Shown one piece after another: positions 15,614 to 23,996 of a DNA stretch of 64,000 bases. Numbering within the stretch: the first letter of the stretch is position 1; every line of letters begins with the position of its first letter. Made by a program: the position numbers and the translations under genes. Below the pieces are notes generated by a model that was not told where the DNA came from, did not search any database, and saw only the letters and a list, made by a program, of their open reading frames with translations. Source of the DNA: JADGOV01 sp963814355 (GTDB taxonomy: Bacteria; Actinomycetota; Actinomycetes; JADGOV01); contig CAWFCZ010000018.1 of NCBI GenBank assembly GCA_963814355.1, positions 62,001 to 126,000 on the forward strand, written 5' to 3'.

Positions 15614-17806
15614 TCACCGCGCCACAATCGTCGCGCGGGTCGCGATCTGGGTCAGGGTGCCGCCGGCGGCGTCGCGGGCCGTCAGCGCGACATCGACACT
15701 CTTCCCGACCGTGCCGGCCGCAAGGTCGAGCGCGGCCCGGTACTGCCCGTCGGCAAGGCGGGTGAGCGGGACAGTGCGCCACGTGCCGCCCTGGACCCGC
15801 AGGGCCACTGCGGCGGCGCTGATCGCCGGCCGGGCCGCGGCGGGAATGTGCCCGACGAGCAGGGTCGCGGTCGACCGGCCCGACGGCAGCAGGTTGGTGA
15901 GCGTGAGCGGCAGTTCGAGGTACGCCTGCAGCAGCGGGAGCACGTGACAGGTACCCGGGGCGAAGCACGCCCAGCCCGGCGGCGCGGCCGAACCATCACC
16001 GGCGCCGGATCGGAACGTCACCTCGGTGTGGGTCGTCGTCGAAAGCCGGGCCCCGTTGCTGCGCCGGTCGACGTCGTCGACGAGCCGGTAGCCGGCCCCC
16101 GCGGCCGGGGCCGGCACCTGGACACCGGCGACGTCGCGCTCGTCGGCGACCAGAGCTCCGTCGCGGAAGAGCCGCACCCGGGTCACGTGCCGACCGTTCG
16201 GCTCGGGGTACAGCTCGCCGGTGTGACCGGGGTTGGAGTCGGTGAACGGGGCGAGCACGAGGAGCATGCTGTCGGCGGTACGGCAGGCGTAGCAGAACCA
16301 GTGGGAGTCCCCGGAGGTCCGGACCGGGACGCGCGGCACGAGCGGGCCGCGGTTCCACTCGGCGGCGCCTACGGACCCGGGCCGGACCAGTCGGCCGCCG
16401 TCGTCGAGCGCTCCGGCGAACGGGTTGTCGCCGCTCCCCACGTTCGGCAGCAGGCTCTGGTACCAGACCGCGCCCGGTATCGCCGACACATACTCGGTGC
16501 GCACGGTCGGCAGCCGCAGCGGGAGGAGGGTGCCGAAGGGGAACGGCAGGCCCGGCAGGGTGACCAGTCGACCCGTCGCGCCTGAGGACGGACCGGCTTC
16601 GCTGTAATAGCGCGCCGTGACGGTCCCGAGGTCGCCGGGCCGGACCCGGTGGGACTGGTCCGCAGGGATGCCGACGGCCGGGAAGGCGAGGTCGTAGGTG
16701 TACGGCCGACGGGCCGACGCGGCGCTGTGCAGTTGCCAGACGGTGGCCGAGACCGTCGTGCCAACCCGAGCGGCAGGCGCCGGCGTGAGCAGCAAGCGGG
16801 CGCCGCCGTCGAGCAAGACGCCGGCGTCGAAGCTGCCGTGCCCGGTACGGTCGGTGCGCACCCAGTCGAACGTCAGTGCCTCCACCGTCGCCGGCCGTGG
16901 GGTTGTGGCGGTGGGCGCCTGGGTGGCGCTGCGCGCGTCGAGGGTCAGCGTCTGCTGGTCGGCACTGACCCGGTAGACGTTTCTGGTGACGACCCGGAGC
17001 GTCAGCCGGCGGCCGGAGACGTCGGTCACCTGGGTCATCGCCGAATAGTTCCCGCGCGGCACACTGACCCGGGCCTCCCCGCGGTACACCGGGACGAAGC
17101 CGATGTAGCGCCGGGCGTCGTCGACGTTCATGATTCCGAGAAAGCCGAACTTCGCCGGCCGTCCCTTGGCGTCGACGACCTTGACGATCAGCGTGACCAT
17201 GGGGAACTGCGGGTGGACGACCGGCACGCTGCCAACGTCGGGGCGGATGGTGAGCACGGCTCCGAACAGGGTGGAGTGCTCCGGCCATCCGGCGGCGGCA
17301 TCGGCCGCGTACTGCCGGGCCAGTGCAGCACCGAAGTCCGAGGCCGAGGCAGCGGTGAGGTACCCGAGCGCAAGGCCACTGGAGGCCGAGGTCACCGTAA
17401 CGCCGGGAACGGTCGGGGGTCCTGACCCCTGGTAGCCGATCCGCACCGGGAGCCGGCCGGTGGGCGCCGCGCCCAGCCCGGCGACGTCGAACAGCGCCGG
17501 ATCGAGCTGGCGCCCCAGGTACGGCGCGGCGGTCGCCGGAATGACGTACGTGTGAGAGCCGCCGCGCAGCGTGGTGAGCGGAGTGGCCGGTGCACCTTGC
17601 GCGGCCGCGACCCGAACCTGGCGCCCGTCGGGACTCAGGGTGACGTGCTGACCGGTGACCAGGGTGACGGTGGTAGGCGCGGTGGTGAGCCGGTCCGTCG
17701 GCGCCGCTGGCGGTGCGGCGGCCTCTGACGGGGCGGCGGCCGCCGGTGGGCCGAGCAGGGCCGCCGCGGAGAAGGCGGCCACCGTCAGGGCTGGAAACCT
17801 ACGCAT
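15614..17806 (-). CDS. Large exported protein resembling an S8 peptidase without its catalytic domain
   Basis: Secreted protein of 730 residues. The ATG at 17806 has a GAGGGG site eight bases upstream and begins a signal peptide, MRRFPALTVAAFSAAALLGP. The first 150 residues match the propeptide region of large actinomycete subtilases (TVTLVTGQHVTLSPDG, HTYVIPATAAPYLGRQLDP, LFDVAGLG). The next module should be the S8 catalytic domain, but no DTGID, HGT or GTSMA motif is present. The sequence goes on into beta-rich domains (MVTLIVKVVDAKGRPAKFG, VRTEYVSAIPGAVWYQSLLP) and a C-terminal Ig-like domain. It may be an inhibitor, scaffold or substrate-binding protein for the S53 peptidase encoded 32 bp downstream; that is inference. 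Confidence 0.75.
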   Translation of the reverse strand: MRRFPALTVAAFSAAALLGPPAAAAPSEAAAPPAAPTDRLTTAPTTVTLVTGQHVTLSPDGRQVRVAAAQGAPATPLTTLRGGSHTYVIPATAAPYLGRQLDPALFDVAGLGAAPTGRLPVRIGYQGSGPPTVPGVTVTSASSGLALGYLTAASASDFGAALARQYAADAAAGWPEHSTLFGAVLTIRPDVGSVPVVHPQFPMVTLIVKVVDAKGRPAKFGFLGIMNVDDARRYIGFVPVYRGEARVSVPRGNYSAMTQVTDVSGRRLTLRVVTRNVYRVSADQQTLTLDARSATQAPTATTPRPATVEALTFDWVRTDRTGHGSFDAGVLLDGGARLLLTPAPAARVGTTVSATVWQLHSAASARRPYTYDLAFPAVGIPADQSHRVRPGDLGTVTARYYSEAGPSSGATGRLVTLPGLPFPFGTLLPLRLPTVRTEYVSAIPGAVWYQSLLPNVGSGDNPFAGALDDGGRLVRPGSVGAAEWNRGPLVPRVPVRTSGDSHWFCYACRTADSMLLVLAPFTDSNPGHTGELYPEPNGRHVTRVRLFRDGALVADERDVAGVQVPAPAAGAGYRLVDDVDRRSNGARLSTTTHTEVTFRSGAGDGSAAPPGWACFAPGTCHVLPLLQAYLELPLTLTNLLPSGRSTATLLVGHIPAAARPAISAAAVALRVQGGTWRTVPLTRLADGQYRAALDLAAGTVGKSVDVALTARDAAGGTLTQIATRATIVAR

Positions 17807-18056
17807 GAGCCATCCCCTCGCGACCCGCTCATATCGACGGCCGGAGAGACGCTCGCGGCTGCCCGGCCCCCGGCGGGACAGCAGCATCCCACGCTCGGCG
17901 AGGCGGACCGTGCCGGGTCCGAGTCACGAGTCCCAGATGAGCCTGGTGTTGAGTCCGGGATGTCGGCCGGCGCTGCCCGCAACTCGCCCAATGTGATGGT
18001 CCAGCCGCAACAACCCAGGTGCGCCGGCCCCCGCCCGCACGGCAGGATCGTCGCTC
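17807..18056. other. Divergent spacer between the exported-protein operon and a GNAT gene
   Basis: 250 bp with no gene I can support. TATGAG around 17830 on the minus strand may be a -10 box of the exported-protein operon. Nothing else stands out. Confidence 0.3.
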
Positions 18057-18947
18057 ATGACGACGACGAGTCCCCGGCGCGGTGACGTGGCGATCCGGCC
18101 CATGACAGAGGTCGACGTCCCCGGCGTCATGGACGTGGTGGAGGCGGCCGACGCGGCCACCGAGCGGGCCGCCGGCCGTGAGCCCCAGGTCCGCTCCGAG
18201 GCGGACACTGCCGACTTTCGACGCGGCATGTCGCGCTTCGTTGCCCGTGATCCGGCGGGCGCGTGGGTTGCCGTAGACGGCGACCGGGTGATCGGCATGG
18301 CCGAGGCGATCCGCCGCGCCGACTTCTGGGGGCTGTCGATGCTCTTTGTCCACCCAGACGTGCAGAGTCAGGGCATCGGCCTCCGGCTGCTCGAGGCCAG
18401 CCTGGGCTACTCGGACGGCGCCACGGTCCGGATGATCATGTCCTCGCCCGACCCGCGGGCGCTACGCCGCTACTCACTCGCCGGTCACGCCATCCACCCC
18501 GCCGTGGAAGTCAGTGGTGCCGTCGACCGGGCCGCCATCCCGACAGGCCTGCCCGGCAGGGCCGGCGACGCCACCGATCTAGACCTCGTCGCCGCCGTCG
18601 ATGAGGAGTTGCGAGGCTCGCGCGCCGAGGATGTCGGCTACTTGCTGGACGTCGGAGCTCAGCTCGAGATCGTCGACGGTGCCGCCGGGCGGGGGTACGC
18701 CGTGCACCGCGGCAACCGGCTCCGCCTGCTCGGTGCCACCGGCGAGGCGACGGCCGCCGTCCTGCTCTGGCGGTTCCTCGCCGACAGTGACGCCTCCGTC
18801 GACATCTGGTGTCTGACCGCGGCCCAGGACTGGGCGGTACAGGTCGCGTTGGCGGCCCGGCTCAAGCTCGTCACGGGCGGAGCCTTATTCATCGCCGGAC
18901 GCCCGCAGCCGCCCGGGCCATGGGTTCCCTCCGGTTGGTACTTCTGA
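18057..18947 (+). CDS. GNAT-family N-acetyltransferase
   Basis: Acetyl-CoA-dependent acyltransferase of 296 residues, substrate unknown. The N-terminal GNAT domain begins VAIRPMTEVDVPGVMDVVEA; the acetyl-CoA loop is VHPDVQSQGIGLRLLEASLG. The second half (from about residue 165) has a weaker GNAT-like shape, including GYAVHRGNRLRLLGATGEAT, as in duplicated GNAT proteins. There is no signal peptide. It is divergent from the exported-protein operon and followed by toxin-antitoxin remnants. The ATG at 18057 is the first start of the frame. Confidence 0.85.
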   Translation: MTTTSPRRGDVAIRPMTEVDVPGVMDVVEAADAATERAAGREPQVRSEADTADFRRGMSRFVARDPAGAWVAVDGDRVIGMAEAIRRADFWGLSMLFVHPDVQSQGIGLRLLEASLGYSDGATVRMIMSSPDPRALRRYSLAGHAIHPAVEVSGAVDRAAIPTGLPGRAGDATDLDLVAAVDEELRGSRAEDVGYLLDVGAQLEIVDGAAGRGYAVHRGNRLRLLGATGEATAAVLLWRFLADSDASVDIWCLTAAQDWAVQVALAARLKLVTGGALFIAGRPQPPGPWVPSGWYF

Positions 18948-19251
18948 GTCGTTCTGGGTAGATCGGGCGGCCGGCCCTCGATGAGCTCAAGGTCCACGTG
19001 CCACACCGATGAGTCCCGGCTGGGCGACGGCGACGAGGTTGGGTCTTTCCGGCTCCAAGAGCGCGGCCTCGAGGCGAGTATCTTTTCAAGAGCAGCAGCC
19101 TGCGGGGGATGCCGCGGAACGGACGCTCACCACCGCCGGCTCGGTCGACGCCATTGAGCACGGCCTGTACGTCGGCCGGGTGGCTACCGCGCCGCTGGCC
19201 ACCAGCGGCACGCGAGGCAAGCCCGTCCTGGTCTCCGGCCACAGGCCGGTG
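18948..19251. other. Gene-free stretch before the toxin-antitoxin remnants
   Basis: About 300 bp with no gene I can support on either strand. A frame from 19009 stays open through it, but its sequence is compositional until the Phd-like end at 19252. It may be degraded DNA. Confidence 0.3.
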
Positions 19252-19332
19252 ATGAGCACGCCCGAGATCGTGCACATCACCAAGCACGGCCGTCCGGCAG
19301 CCGTGCTCTCCTTTCGGCTGGTGCTTCTCTAG
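19252..19332 (+). pseudogene. Remnant of a Phd/YefM-type antitoxin
   Basis: The frame from ATG 19252 reads MSTPEIVHITKHGRPAAVLS and stops seven codons later. This matches the Phd/YefM segment in which a strand of the form E.V.ITRHGRPVAVLV follows the first helix. The preceding helix and the whole toxin-binding tail are missing, so it is a fragment. It stands 39 bp before the vapB start, which suggests an older toxin-antitoxin unit at this spot. Confidence 0.45.
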
Positions 19333-19359
19333 TCATGGCTGCGACTGGGTACTCGCAGG

Positions 19360-19365
19360 TAGGCT
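19360..19365 (+). promoter_or_regulatory. -10 box of vapB, leaderless type
   Basis: TAGGCT, six bases before the vapB ATG at 19372, with no Shine-Dalgarno sequence between. Confidence 0.5.
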
Positions 19366-19371
19366 GATCCC

Positions 19372-19608
19372 ATGAAGGCCGTCGTCGACTCTGTCGGACG
19401 CATCGTCGTTCCCAAGCCGCTCCGGGACGCCTTGGGGCTCCAAACCGGTTCGACCGTTGAAATCTCGCGCTACGGCGCTGGGCTTGCGCTGGTTCCGGCC
19501 GGTCGCACGGCGCGACTCGTCACCGAAGACGGCGTTCTGGTGGCCACCGGTAAGGCAACAATCGACGACGTCGTCGTCTTCGGGCTTTCGGATGCCGGAC
19601 GGCGGTGA
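19372..19608 (+). CDS. vapB: VapB-type antitoxin with AbrB/MazE fold
   Basis: Antitoxin of 78 residues. The N-terminus MKAVVDSVGRIVVPKPLRDA is a swapped-hairpin AbrB DNA-binding domain, and the tail (TEDGVLVATGKATIDDVVVF) is the toxin-binding part. Its stop overlaps the GTG of the PIN-domain gene by 4 bp (GTGA), the classic vapBC arrangement. It would bind and block VapC and repress the operon. The gene is intact, whereas the partner toxin is frameshifted, so it may now act alone or on a VapC elsewhere. Confidence 0.85.
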   Translation: MKAVVDSVGRIVVPKPLRDALGLQTGSTVEISRYGAGLALVPAGRTARLVTEDGVLVATGKATIDDVVVFGLSDAGRR

Positions 19609-20018
19609 CCGCGGCGCTGGCATTGGACACCAGTGTGGCGGTACCGCTGCTGGTCCGGACCCACGAGGCGCACGCCGCGGTGGTCCGGTGGTGGGCGCAT
19701 CGACGGGTCGCCCTCTGCGGTCACGCCGTGGTGGAGACGTACTCCGTGCTCACCCGACTCCCCGCCGACCTGCGGCTGGCGCCGGCGGACGCCGCCCGAC
19801 TGCTTGCCGAGCGCTTTGCTCCCCCCTGCTCCTCGGCGGCGACACGGCAAGGAACCTCCCGCAAGTGCTCAGCCGGCTGGGCATCGCCGGTGGCGCTGTC
19901 TACGACGCGCTGGTGGCCCTGGCCGCCGTCGAGCACCGGCGCAGACCTCGGCACCCGCGACGCTCGGGCCAGGGAGACGTATGAGAAGACAGGGGCTCGC
20001 GTCATTCTTGCCGTGTGA
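19605..20018 (+). pseudogene. vapC: VapC-type PIN ribonuclease with two compensating frameshifts
   Basis: PIN-domain toxin. The first part is normal: ALALDTSVAVPLLVRTHEAH has the first catalytic Asp and VVETYSVLTRLP the conserved Glu. At the six-C run (19821-19826) the frame goes wrong: one more C would give LLLGGDTARNLPQVLSRLGI and GGAVYDALVALAAVEH, the expected PIN core with its third acidic residue. One extra base near 19940 restores the frame to LGTRDARARETYEKTGARVI, the normal C-terminus. As written, about 38 residues including the third catalytic Asp are scrambled. Either this toxin is inactivated or the assembly has two errors. The overlap with vapB is intact. Confidence 0.8.
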
Positions 20019-20072
20019 CCGGCGTACCCGTCAAGGGACAGGTTGGCCCGATGCCGGTGACGTACAGCCGGC

Positions 20073-21320
20073 TCAGTTCTCGGCCGCATCCATCCCGTCG
20101 AGGTTCGGATCTTCCCGGTAGTCCGGAGCAATCCCGATCACCTCGAGATCCGGTACGTACTCCGGGTAGAGCCGGACGAGGTCCCACTCGTTGATCCAGG
20201 CCCGGACGTACTGCCGCATCCGGGTGGCGCCCAAGCGCTCCAACCCACCGACGTCCGGCGGGCTCCAGCCGAACGCCTCACCGTGCAGCGCCTTCAGTCG
20301 CGCGTACGCGCTGTCGAGCTCGGCGTCATCCGGCGGCTCGAGCAGATGCATCTGCCGCTCGATCAGCCGGATGCCGAGATCGGCTGCCGACGCCAGCTCG
20401 TCCCACTCCGGCCGCTGCTTGGCCCGCATCTTCGCCGGTACGACCTCCCGGTCATTCTTGTGGGTCAGGACCGCCGCCGCGAAGTCCGACGTCATCGCCA
20501 GCACCGGCACGATCGGCGAGCCCGGATCCTCGGGGTCCGGCCGTAGCCAGGCCGCGACCTCGGCGTACGCCCGGCCGCGTTGCAGCAGGGAGTACCGGCC
20601 GATCAGCTCGACTTCGTCGAACAGCAGGACCCAGCCGGCGTAGCCAGCCGCGGTGAACAACCGGGCGAGGAAGCGGAACCGCTGGCGGGCGAGATCCCGC
20701 GCCGGCGCGGCGCGCAACGTCCGGCGACCCTCGCCGGCCGCCCGCAACCGGCGGCGAACCTCGACCACGGATAGCGGGTCACCCGCCCAGAACCGCACGA
20801 TAGCCTCGGCGAACTCACCGTCGGCGTCGATCATCCGCGGCAGCAGGGCCAGGGTGGCGGCGAACCTGTCGTCGAGGTCGGCACCGGTGCTCCAGCGGAG
20901 CAACTCCGCGTACGCCGAGCCGCCCGGATCCAAACCCATCGCCGACTCGGTGATCACATCCGCGAAGCCGGCGGACACGGCGGCGGTGTCGGCTGCGGCC
21001 CGGAACACCTTGCCGGGATCGTGCAACGGGGTCTCTTTACTGATCACCACTCGGCTGACGACCAGATTGTCGCCGGCAGCCAAGGCGGCGAGGTGCTCCA
21101 GCAGGTGGCTCTTGCCGGCCCCGAAATCGGCCCCGAGCAGCAGGCCGCGGGTGGCCTCGGCGCTGGCGCGTGGCGCCGCTGGCAGCCCCACCCGACCCAC
21201 GATCGCGAGAAAAGCATCCTCGATAGCGCTCTGTCCGGTGCCCAGCGCGGCAACCGCCTCCCGGCTGGGCACCCCGGAGCGCAGCGCCTCCAGCGCCCGT
21301 CGAGCCTGCACCCGGCTCAC
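20073..21320 (-). CDS. P-loop ATPase of the DUF2791/BrxD-like group
   Basis: ATP-binding protein of 415 residues, last gene of a three-gene operon. Walker A is GADFGAGKSH (residues 63-72) and Walker B is VLLFDE (231-236), preceded by FTAAGYAGW as in DUF2791 proteins, the group that includes BrxD of BREX phage-defence systems. A sensor-like segment follows (VPVLAMTSDFAAAVL). The C-terminal part holds LGATRMRQYVRAWINEWDLV. The GTG start overlaps the stop of the preceding gene by 4 bp. No BREX methyltransferase, PglZ or helicase is nearby, so it is not a canonical BREX locus. DUF2791 membership is by pattern recognition and should be confirmed by profile search. Confidence 0.75.
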   Translation of the reverse strand: MSRVQARRALEALRSGVPSREAVAALGTGQSAIEDAFLAIVGRVGLPAAPRASAEATRGLLLGADFGAGKSHLLEHLAALAAGDNLVVSRVVISKETPLHDPGKVFRAAADTAAVSAGFADVITESAMGLDPGGSAYAELLRWSTGADLDDRFAATLALLPRMIDADGEFAEAIVRFWAGDPLSVVEVRRRLRAAGEGRRTLRAAPARDLARQRFRFLARLFTAAGYAGWVLLFDEVELIGRYSLLQRGRAYAEVAAWLRPDPEDPGSPIVPVLAMTSDFAAAVLTHKNDREVVPAKMRAKQRPEWDELASAADLGIRLIERQMHLLEPPDDAELDSAYARLKALHGEAFGWSPPDVGGLERLGATRMRQYVRAWINEWDLVRLYPEYVPDLEVIGIAPDYREDPNLDGMDAAEN

Positions 21321-22315
21321 CCGATCGCCTCCATCCGAGTCTCCAGGCGCATCAGCGCGGCGAACGGATTGCTCCGCCGACGGTCGCGTACCTCGTCCAT
21401 CACCCTCAGATGCAGCGCGCTGTAGGCCGGCAGACCTCGAGCCTCGTCGGTCAGCAACTCCGGCGGACCGGCGACGGTGATCAAGAGGTGGCTGAGCCGG
21501 TCAATCGCGTCGATGAGTTGGCGCAGCACCTCGTACGCATCGAGCGCGGCCGCCTTGCTGAAGTAGAAGCCGTCCCGTTGCTCGGCCGGCGGACGACGAA
21601 CCACGGCGAGCCGGGCCACGTCGATGTCGATCACGAGACCGGGTATGCCGACCGAGGGCAGCCAGTCGACCAGACCGGTGAGCATGGCCCCAGCGTTGTG
21701 CCGGTTGATCCGGCTGTAGATCAGCGCAGACTTCAGCGCCCGCAACGGCACGGGCTCGACCCGAAGCCAGGCCAGGACCGCGTCGCGTTCGGCGGCCTCC
21801 ACCGTGGCGGAGCCGACCTCCGCCTGGGCGAGTCGAAGCAAGCCCAGACGGAACTCGCGGGGCAGCCGGGGCTCATTGAGCAACGTGGCTTCCAGTGCCC
21901 GGCGGACGTCGCGCTGGAGCTCACGCGGGTCGACGTCGTGGTGGCGGGCAACCGTGGCCACGGTCAGCGCGCCGGCCTCGGGCGGGGGCAGCCCGAGCGA
22001 GGCATACGCCGACCTGACCGGGTGACGGAGCAGGGCCGTCCAGTCGAGCTGGCGGCTCACCGCGGCGAACAGCTCGTGCATGAGGTGCACCCGGGTGGTT
22101 TCGGCGTCCACGCGGCAGTACAGATAGTCGCTTCGGTCGGCGGCGGCAGCCAGGCCGGAATGCCAGCGCGCGGCCACCTCGTCACTGCCGGGGACGACGA
22201 AGCGCACGGCCGCCCCGCCGGCGGGCAGGTAGTCGGCCAGGTACTCCTGCTCGAGGAAAGCCACGTAGAGCTCGACTCCCATGCCGGCCCCGCCGAGCAA
22301 ACGGAGCTCGCTCAC
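21317..22315 (-). CDS. DUF2791-like protein without a Walker A loop
   Basis: A 332-residue protein, middle gene of the operon. Its C-terminal half looks like a second DUF2791-type domain: NRHNAGAMLTGLVDWLPSVG leads to GLVIDID (226-232), a Walker-B-like strand, then AYEVLRQLIDAIDRLSHLLI, TVAGPPELLTDEARGLPAYS and a closing NPFAALMRLETRM. The N-terminal half, where a P-loop would stand, has only LRLLGGAGMGVELYVAFL, with no GKT/S. It may be a nucleotide-free partner that forms a mixed complex with the active ATPase encoded downstream. Both ends overlap neighbours by 4 bp (GTGA), so stoichiometric production is likely. Confidence 0.65.
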   Translation of the reverse strand: MSELRLLGGAGMGVELYVAFLEQEYLADYLPAGGAAVRFVVPGSDEVAARWHSGLAAAADRSDYLYCRVDAETTRVHLMHELFAAVSRQLDWTALLRHPVRSAYASLGLPPPEAGALTVATVARHHDVDPRELQRDVRRALEATLLNEPRLPREFRLGLLRLAQAEVGSATVEAAERDAVLAWLRVEPVPLRALKSALIYSRINRHNAGAMLTGLVDWLPSVGIPGLVIDIDVARLAVVRRPPAEQRDGFYFSKAAALDAYEVLRQLIDAIDRLSHLLITVAGPPELLTDEARGLPAYSALHLRVMDEVRDRRRSNPFAALMRLETRMEAIG

Positions 22316-23109
22316 GGCAGTACCGAACCGGGCCGGCTCAGGAAAGCGATGCCCCAGTAGCGCTGCCGCTCCCCGCCTCGGGAAACCGTGGTCAGCACAC
22401 CGGGCTGGCGAGTGCCGGTGCTGGCCGGCAGGCTCAGCACCCGACCGTCGTTGGTGTGGGTGTGCCGACTCTGGTCGATCAGGTACAGGTCGCGGGCGAA
22501 CTCCGACTTGGGGTAGTCCCGCGACCGGCCGGGGAGCAGGGTCAACACCCGGTGCAGGTCTATCAGCCGGATCACCGTGCCCGGCGGCTTGCCCTGCTGG
22601 CCGATCACATAGCGGTAGCCGAGGGCCAGGGCCTCCAGGAACGGCTCGGGCTTGAACCGCGGCCCCGCCCGCTGCGTGGTCGCGAGCGCGGCGAGCAACA
22701 CAGACGGGCGAAGCCGACGCTCGCGCTTTCCGTCGATATCGATCGCCTCGTCGGCCGGCAGTAGGCGCAGTAGCGCGGGGTAGCAGAGCAGCCCGTCGTC
22801 GGTCTCGTAGATCGCCACGCCCGCCTCTACGGCGGCCGCCAACACCTCCTTGGTGTACGCCCCGGAGGACAGGTAGTCCCGCGCCTGCGCCACGACCGGA
22901 CCGGGGGAGATCGCCCGGGCCGCCGAGGAGGCTTCCTCGGCGACCTGCTGACAGCGCTCCAGCGCCTTGCGCAGGTCGCGGACCGCTCCGGTGGCCGCGG
23001 TCGCCCGAACCCGCTTGAGCTCCCCGACCAGGGCGGCAGCCACCCGCAAAGCGGACTCGGCCTCGGCCTGGACCCGACTCATCTCGCCTTCGAAGGTGGC
23101 TTCAGTCAC
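22312..23109 (-). CDS. Coiled-coil protein, first gene of the DUF2791 operon
   Basis: A 265-residue protein of no family known to me. Residues 1-70 are helical and heptad-like (EGEMSRVQAEAESALRVAAA, DLRKALERCQQVAEEASSAA), suggesting a coiled coil. The middle holds YTKEVLAAAVEAGVAIYETD, which looks like a winged-helix segment, followed by LLCYPALLRLLPADEAIDID. The C-terminus is beta-rich (SRGGERQRYWGIAFLSRPG). The GTG start at 23109 is six bases downstream of a TACGTT box, which supports this start over the longer open frame. Its stop overlaps the next start. It may be the DNA-binding or adaptor component for the two ATPase-like proteins; that is inference. Confidence 0.65.
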   Translation of the reverse strand: MTEATFEGEMSRVQAEAESALRVAAALVGELKRVRATAATGAVRDLRKALERCQQVAEEASSAARAISPGPVVAQARDYLSSGAYTKEVLAAAVEAGVAIYETDDGLLCYPALLRLLPADEAIDIDGKRERRLRPSVLLAALATTQRAGPRFKPEPFLEALALGYRYVIGQQGKPPGTVIRLIDLHRVLTLLPGRSRDYPKSEFARDLYLIDQSRHTHTNDGRVLSLPASTGTRQPGVLTTVSRGGERQRYWGIAFLSRPGSVLP

Positions 23110-23115
23110 CGGAAC

Positions 23116-23121
23116 AACGTA
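23116..23121 (-). promoter_or_regulatory. -10 box of the DUF2791 operon
   Basis: TACGTT on the minus strand, six bases before the GTG at 23109. No other promoter-like box is seen inside the operon. Confidence 0.5.
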
Positions 23122-23187
23122 CCGAGGCGCGGTGACAGTTTCCGGCCGTCGAGCCCCGTGGGTGTCCGCGACCGGCCACGGGAGAAG

Positions 23188-23946
23188 ATGACCGGCATGG
23201 ATCTCGGACTCGCCGACCGCGTCTACCTCGTCACCGGCGGCACCCGCGGCCTGGGCCGGGCCACCGCCGCCTGTTTGGTCGAGGAGGGGGCGTCCGTCGT
23301 GGTCTCCGCTCGCGACCCGGAGACCGTCGAGCAGGCCGTCAACGCACTCGGCGGCCCGACCCGGGTGGCTGGGGTGGCTGCGGACAACGCCGACCCGGCC
23401 ACGGCGCAGCGGTTGGTCGACGCCGCTCAGGACCACTTCGGCCGCCTCGACGGCGCGTTGATCAGCGTCGGTGGGCCGCCGCCGGGGTCGGCCCTGGCGG
23501 CCACCGACGACCAGTGGCGAGACTCCTTCGAGTCGGTCTTCCTGGGCGCGGTGCGGATCGCCCGGGCCGCCGTGCCGGTCCTGCCCGCCGACGGAGCGCT
23601 GGCCTTTGTGCTCTCCTCCTCCACCCGGTCCCCGGTGCCCGGCCTGGCGATCTCCAACGGCCTGCGCCCGGGGCTCGGCATGCTGGCCAAGACGATGGCC
23701 GACGAGTTGGGTCCTCGCGGCATCCGGGTGCTGGGCCTGCTGCCGGGTCGGCTTTCGACCGACCGGACGTTGTCGCTGGACCCCGACGAGCAGACCCGGC
23801 GCAGCAACGAGGCGGCGATCCCGCTGCGCCGGTACGGGGAGCCGGCGGAGTTCGGCCGGGTGGCCGCCTTCCTGCTCTCGCCGGCGGCGTCCTACCTGAC
23901 CGGGTGCATGATTCCGGTCGAGGGCGGCGCGCTGCGCACCCTGTAA
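23188..23946 (+). CDS. Short-chain dehydrogenase/reductase
   Basis: NAD(P)-dependent oxidoreductase fold, 252 residues. The nucleotide-binding loop is VTGGTRGLGRATAACL and the C-terminus SYLTGCMIPVEGGALRTL is typical. The catalytic Tyr-x-x-x-Lys is not evident: the segment reads PGLAISNGLRPGLGMLAKT, with Ser or Asn where Tyr is expected. The catalytic Ser region SSSTRSP is present. It may have altered or no reductase activity. ATG 23188 follows GGGAG closely; ATG 23197 (MDLGLADRVYLVTGG) is an equally good start. It is divergent from the DUF2791 operon and followed by a small ORF with a strong ribosome site. Confidence 0.85.
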   Translation: MTGMDLGLADRVYLVTGGTRGLGRATAACLVEEGASVVVSARDPETVEQAVNALGGPTRVAGVAADNADPATAQRLVDAAQDHFGRLDGALISVGGPPPGSALAATDDQWRDSFESVFLGAVRIARAAVPVLPADGALAFVLSSSTRSPVPGLAISNGLRPGLGMLAKTMADELGPRGIRVLGLLPGRLSTDRTLSLDPDEQTRRSNEAAIPLRRYGEPAEFGRVAAFLLSPAASYLTGCMIPVEGGALRTL

Positions 23947-23996
23947 CCGGCGCAGCGAAACGCGGCACCGCGACCCCGTCATGGAGGAGAAGCGCA

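Noticed and set aside
20073..23109. Complete BREX phage-defence locus
   Set aside because: Only DUF2791-type proteins are present; no PglX, PglZ, BrxC or helicase within the window.
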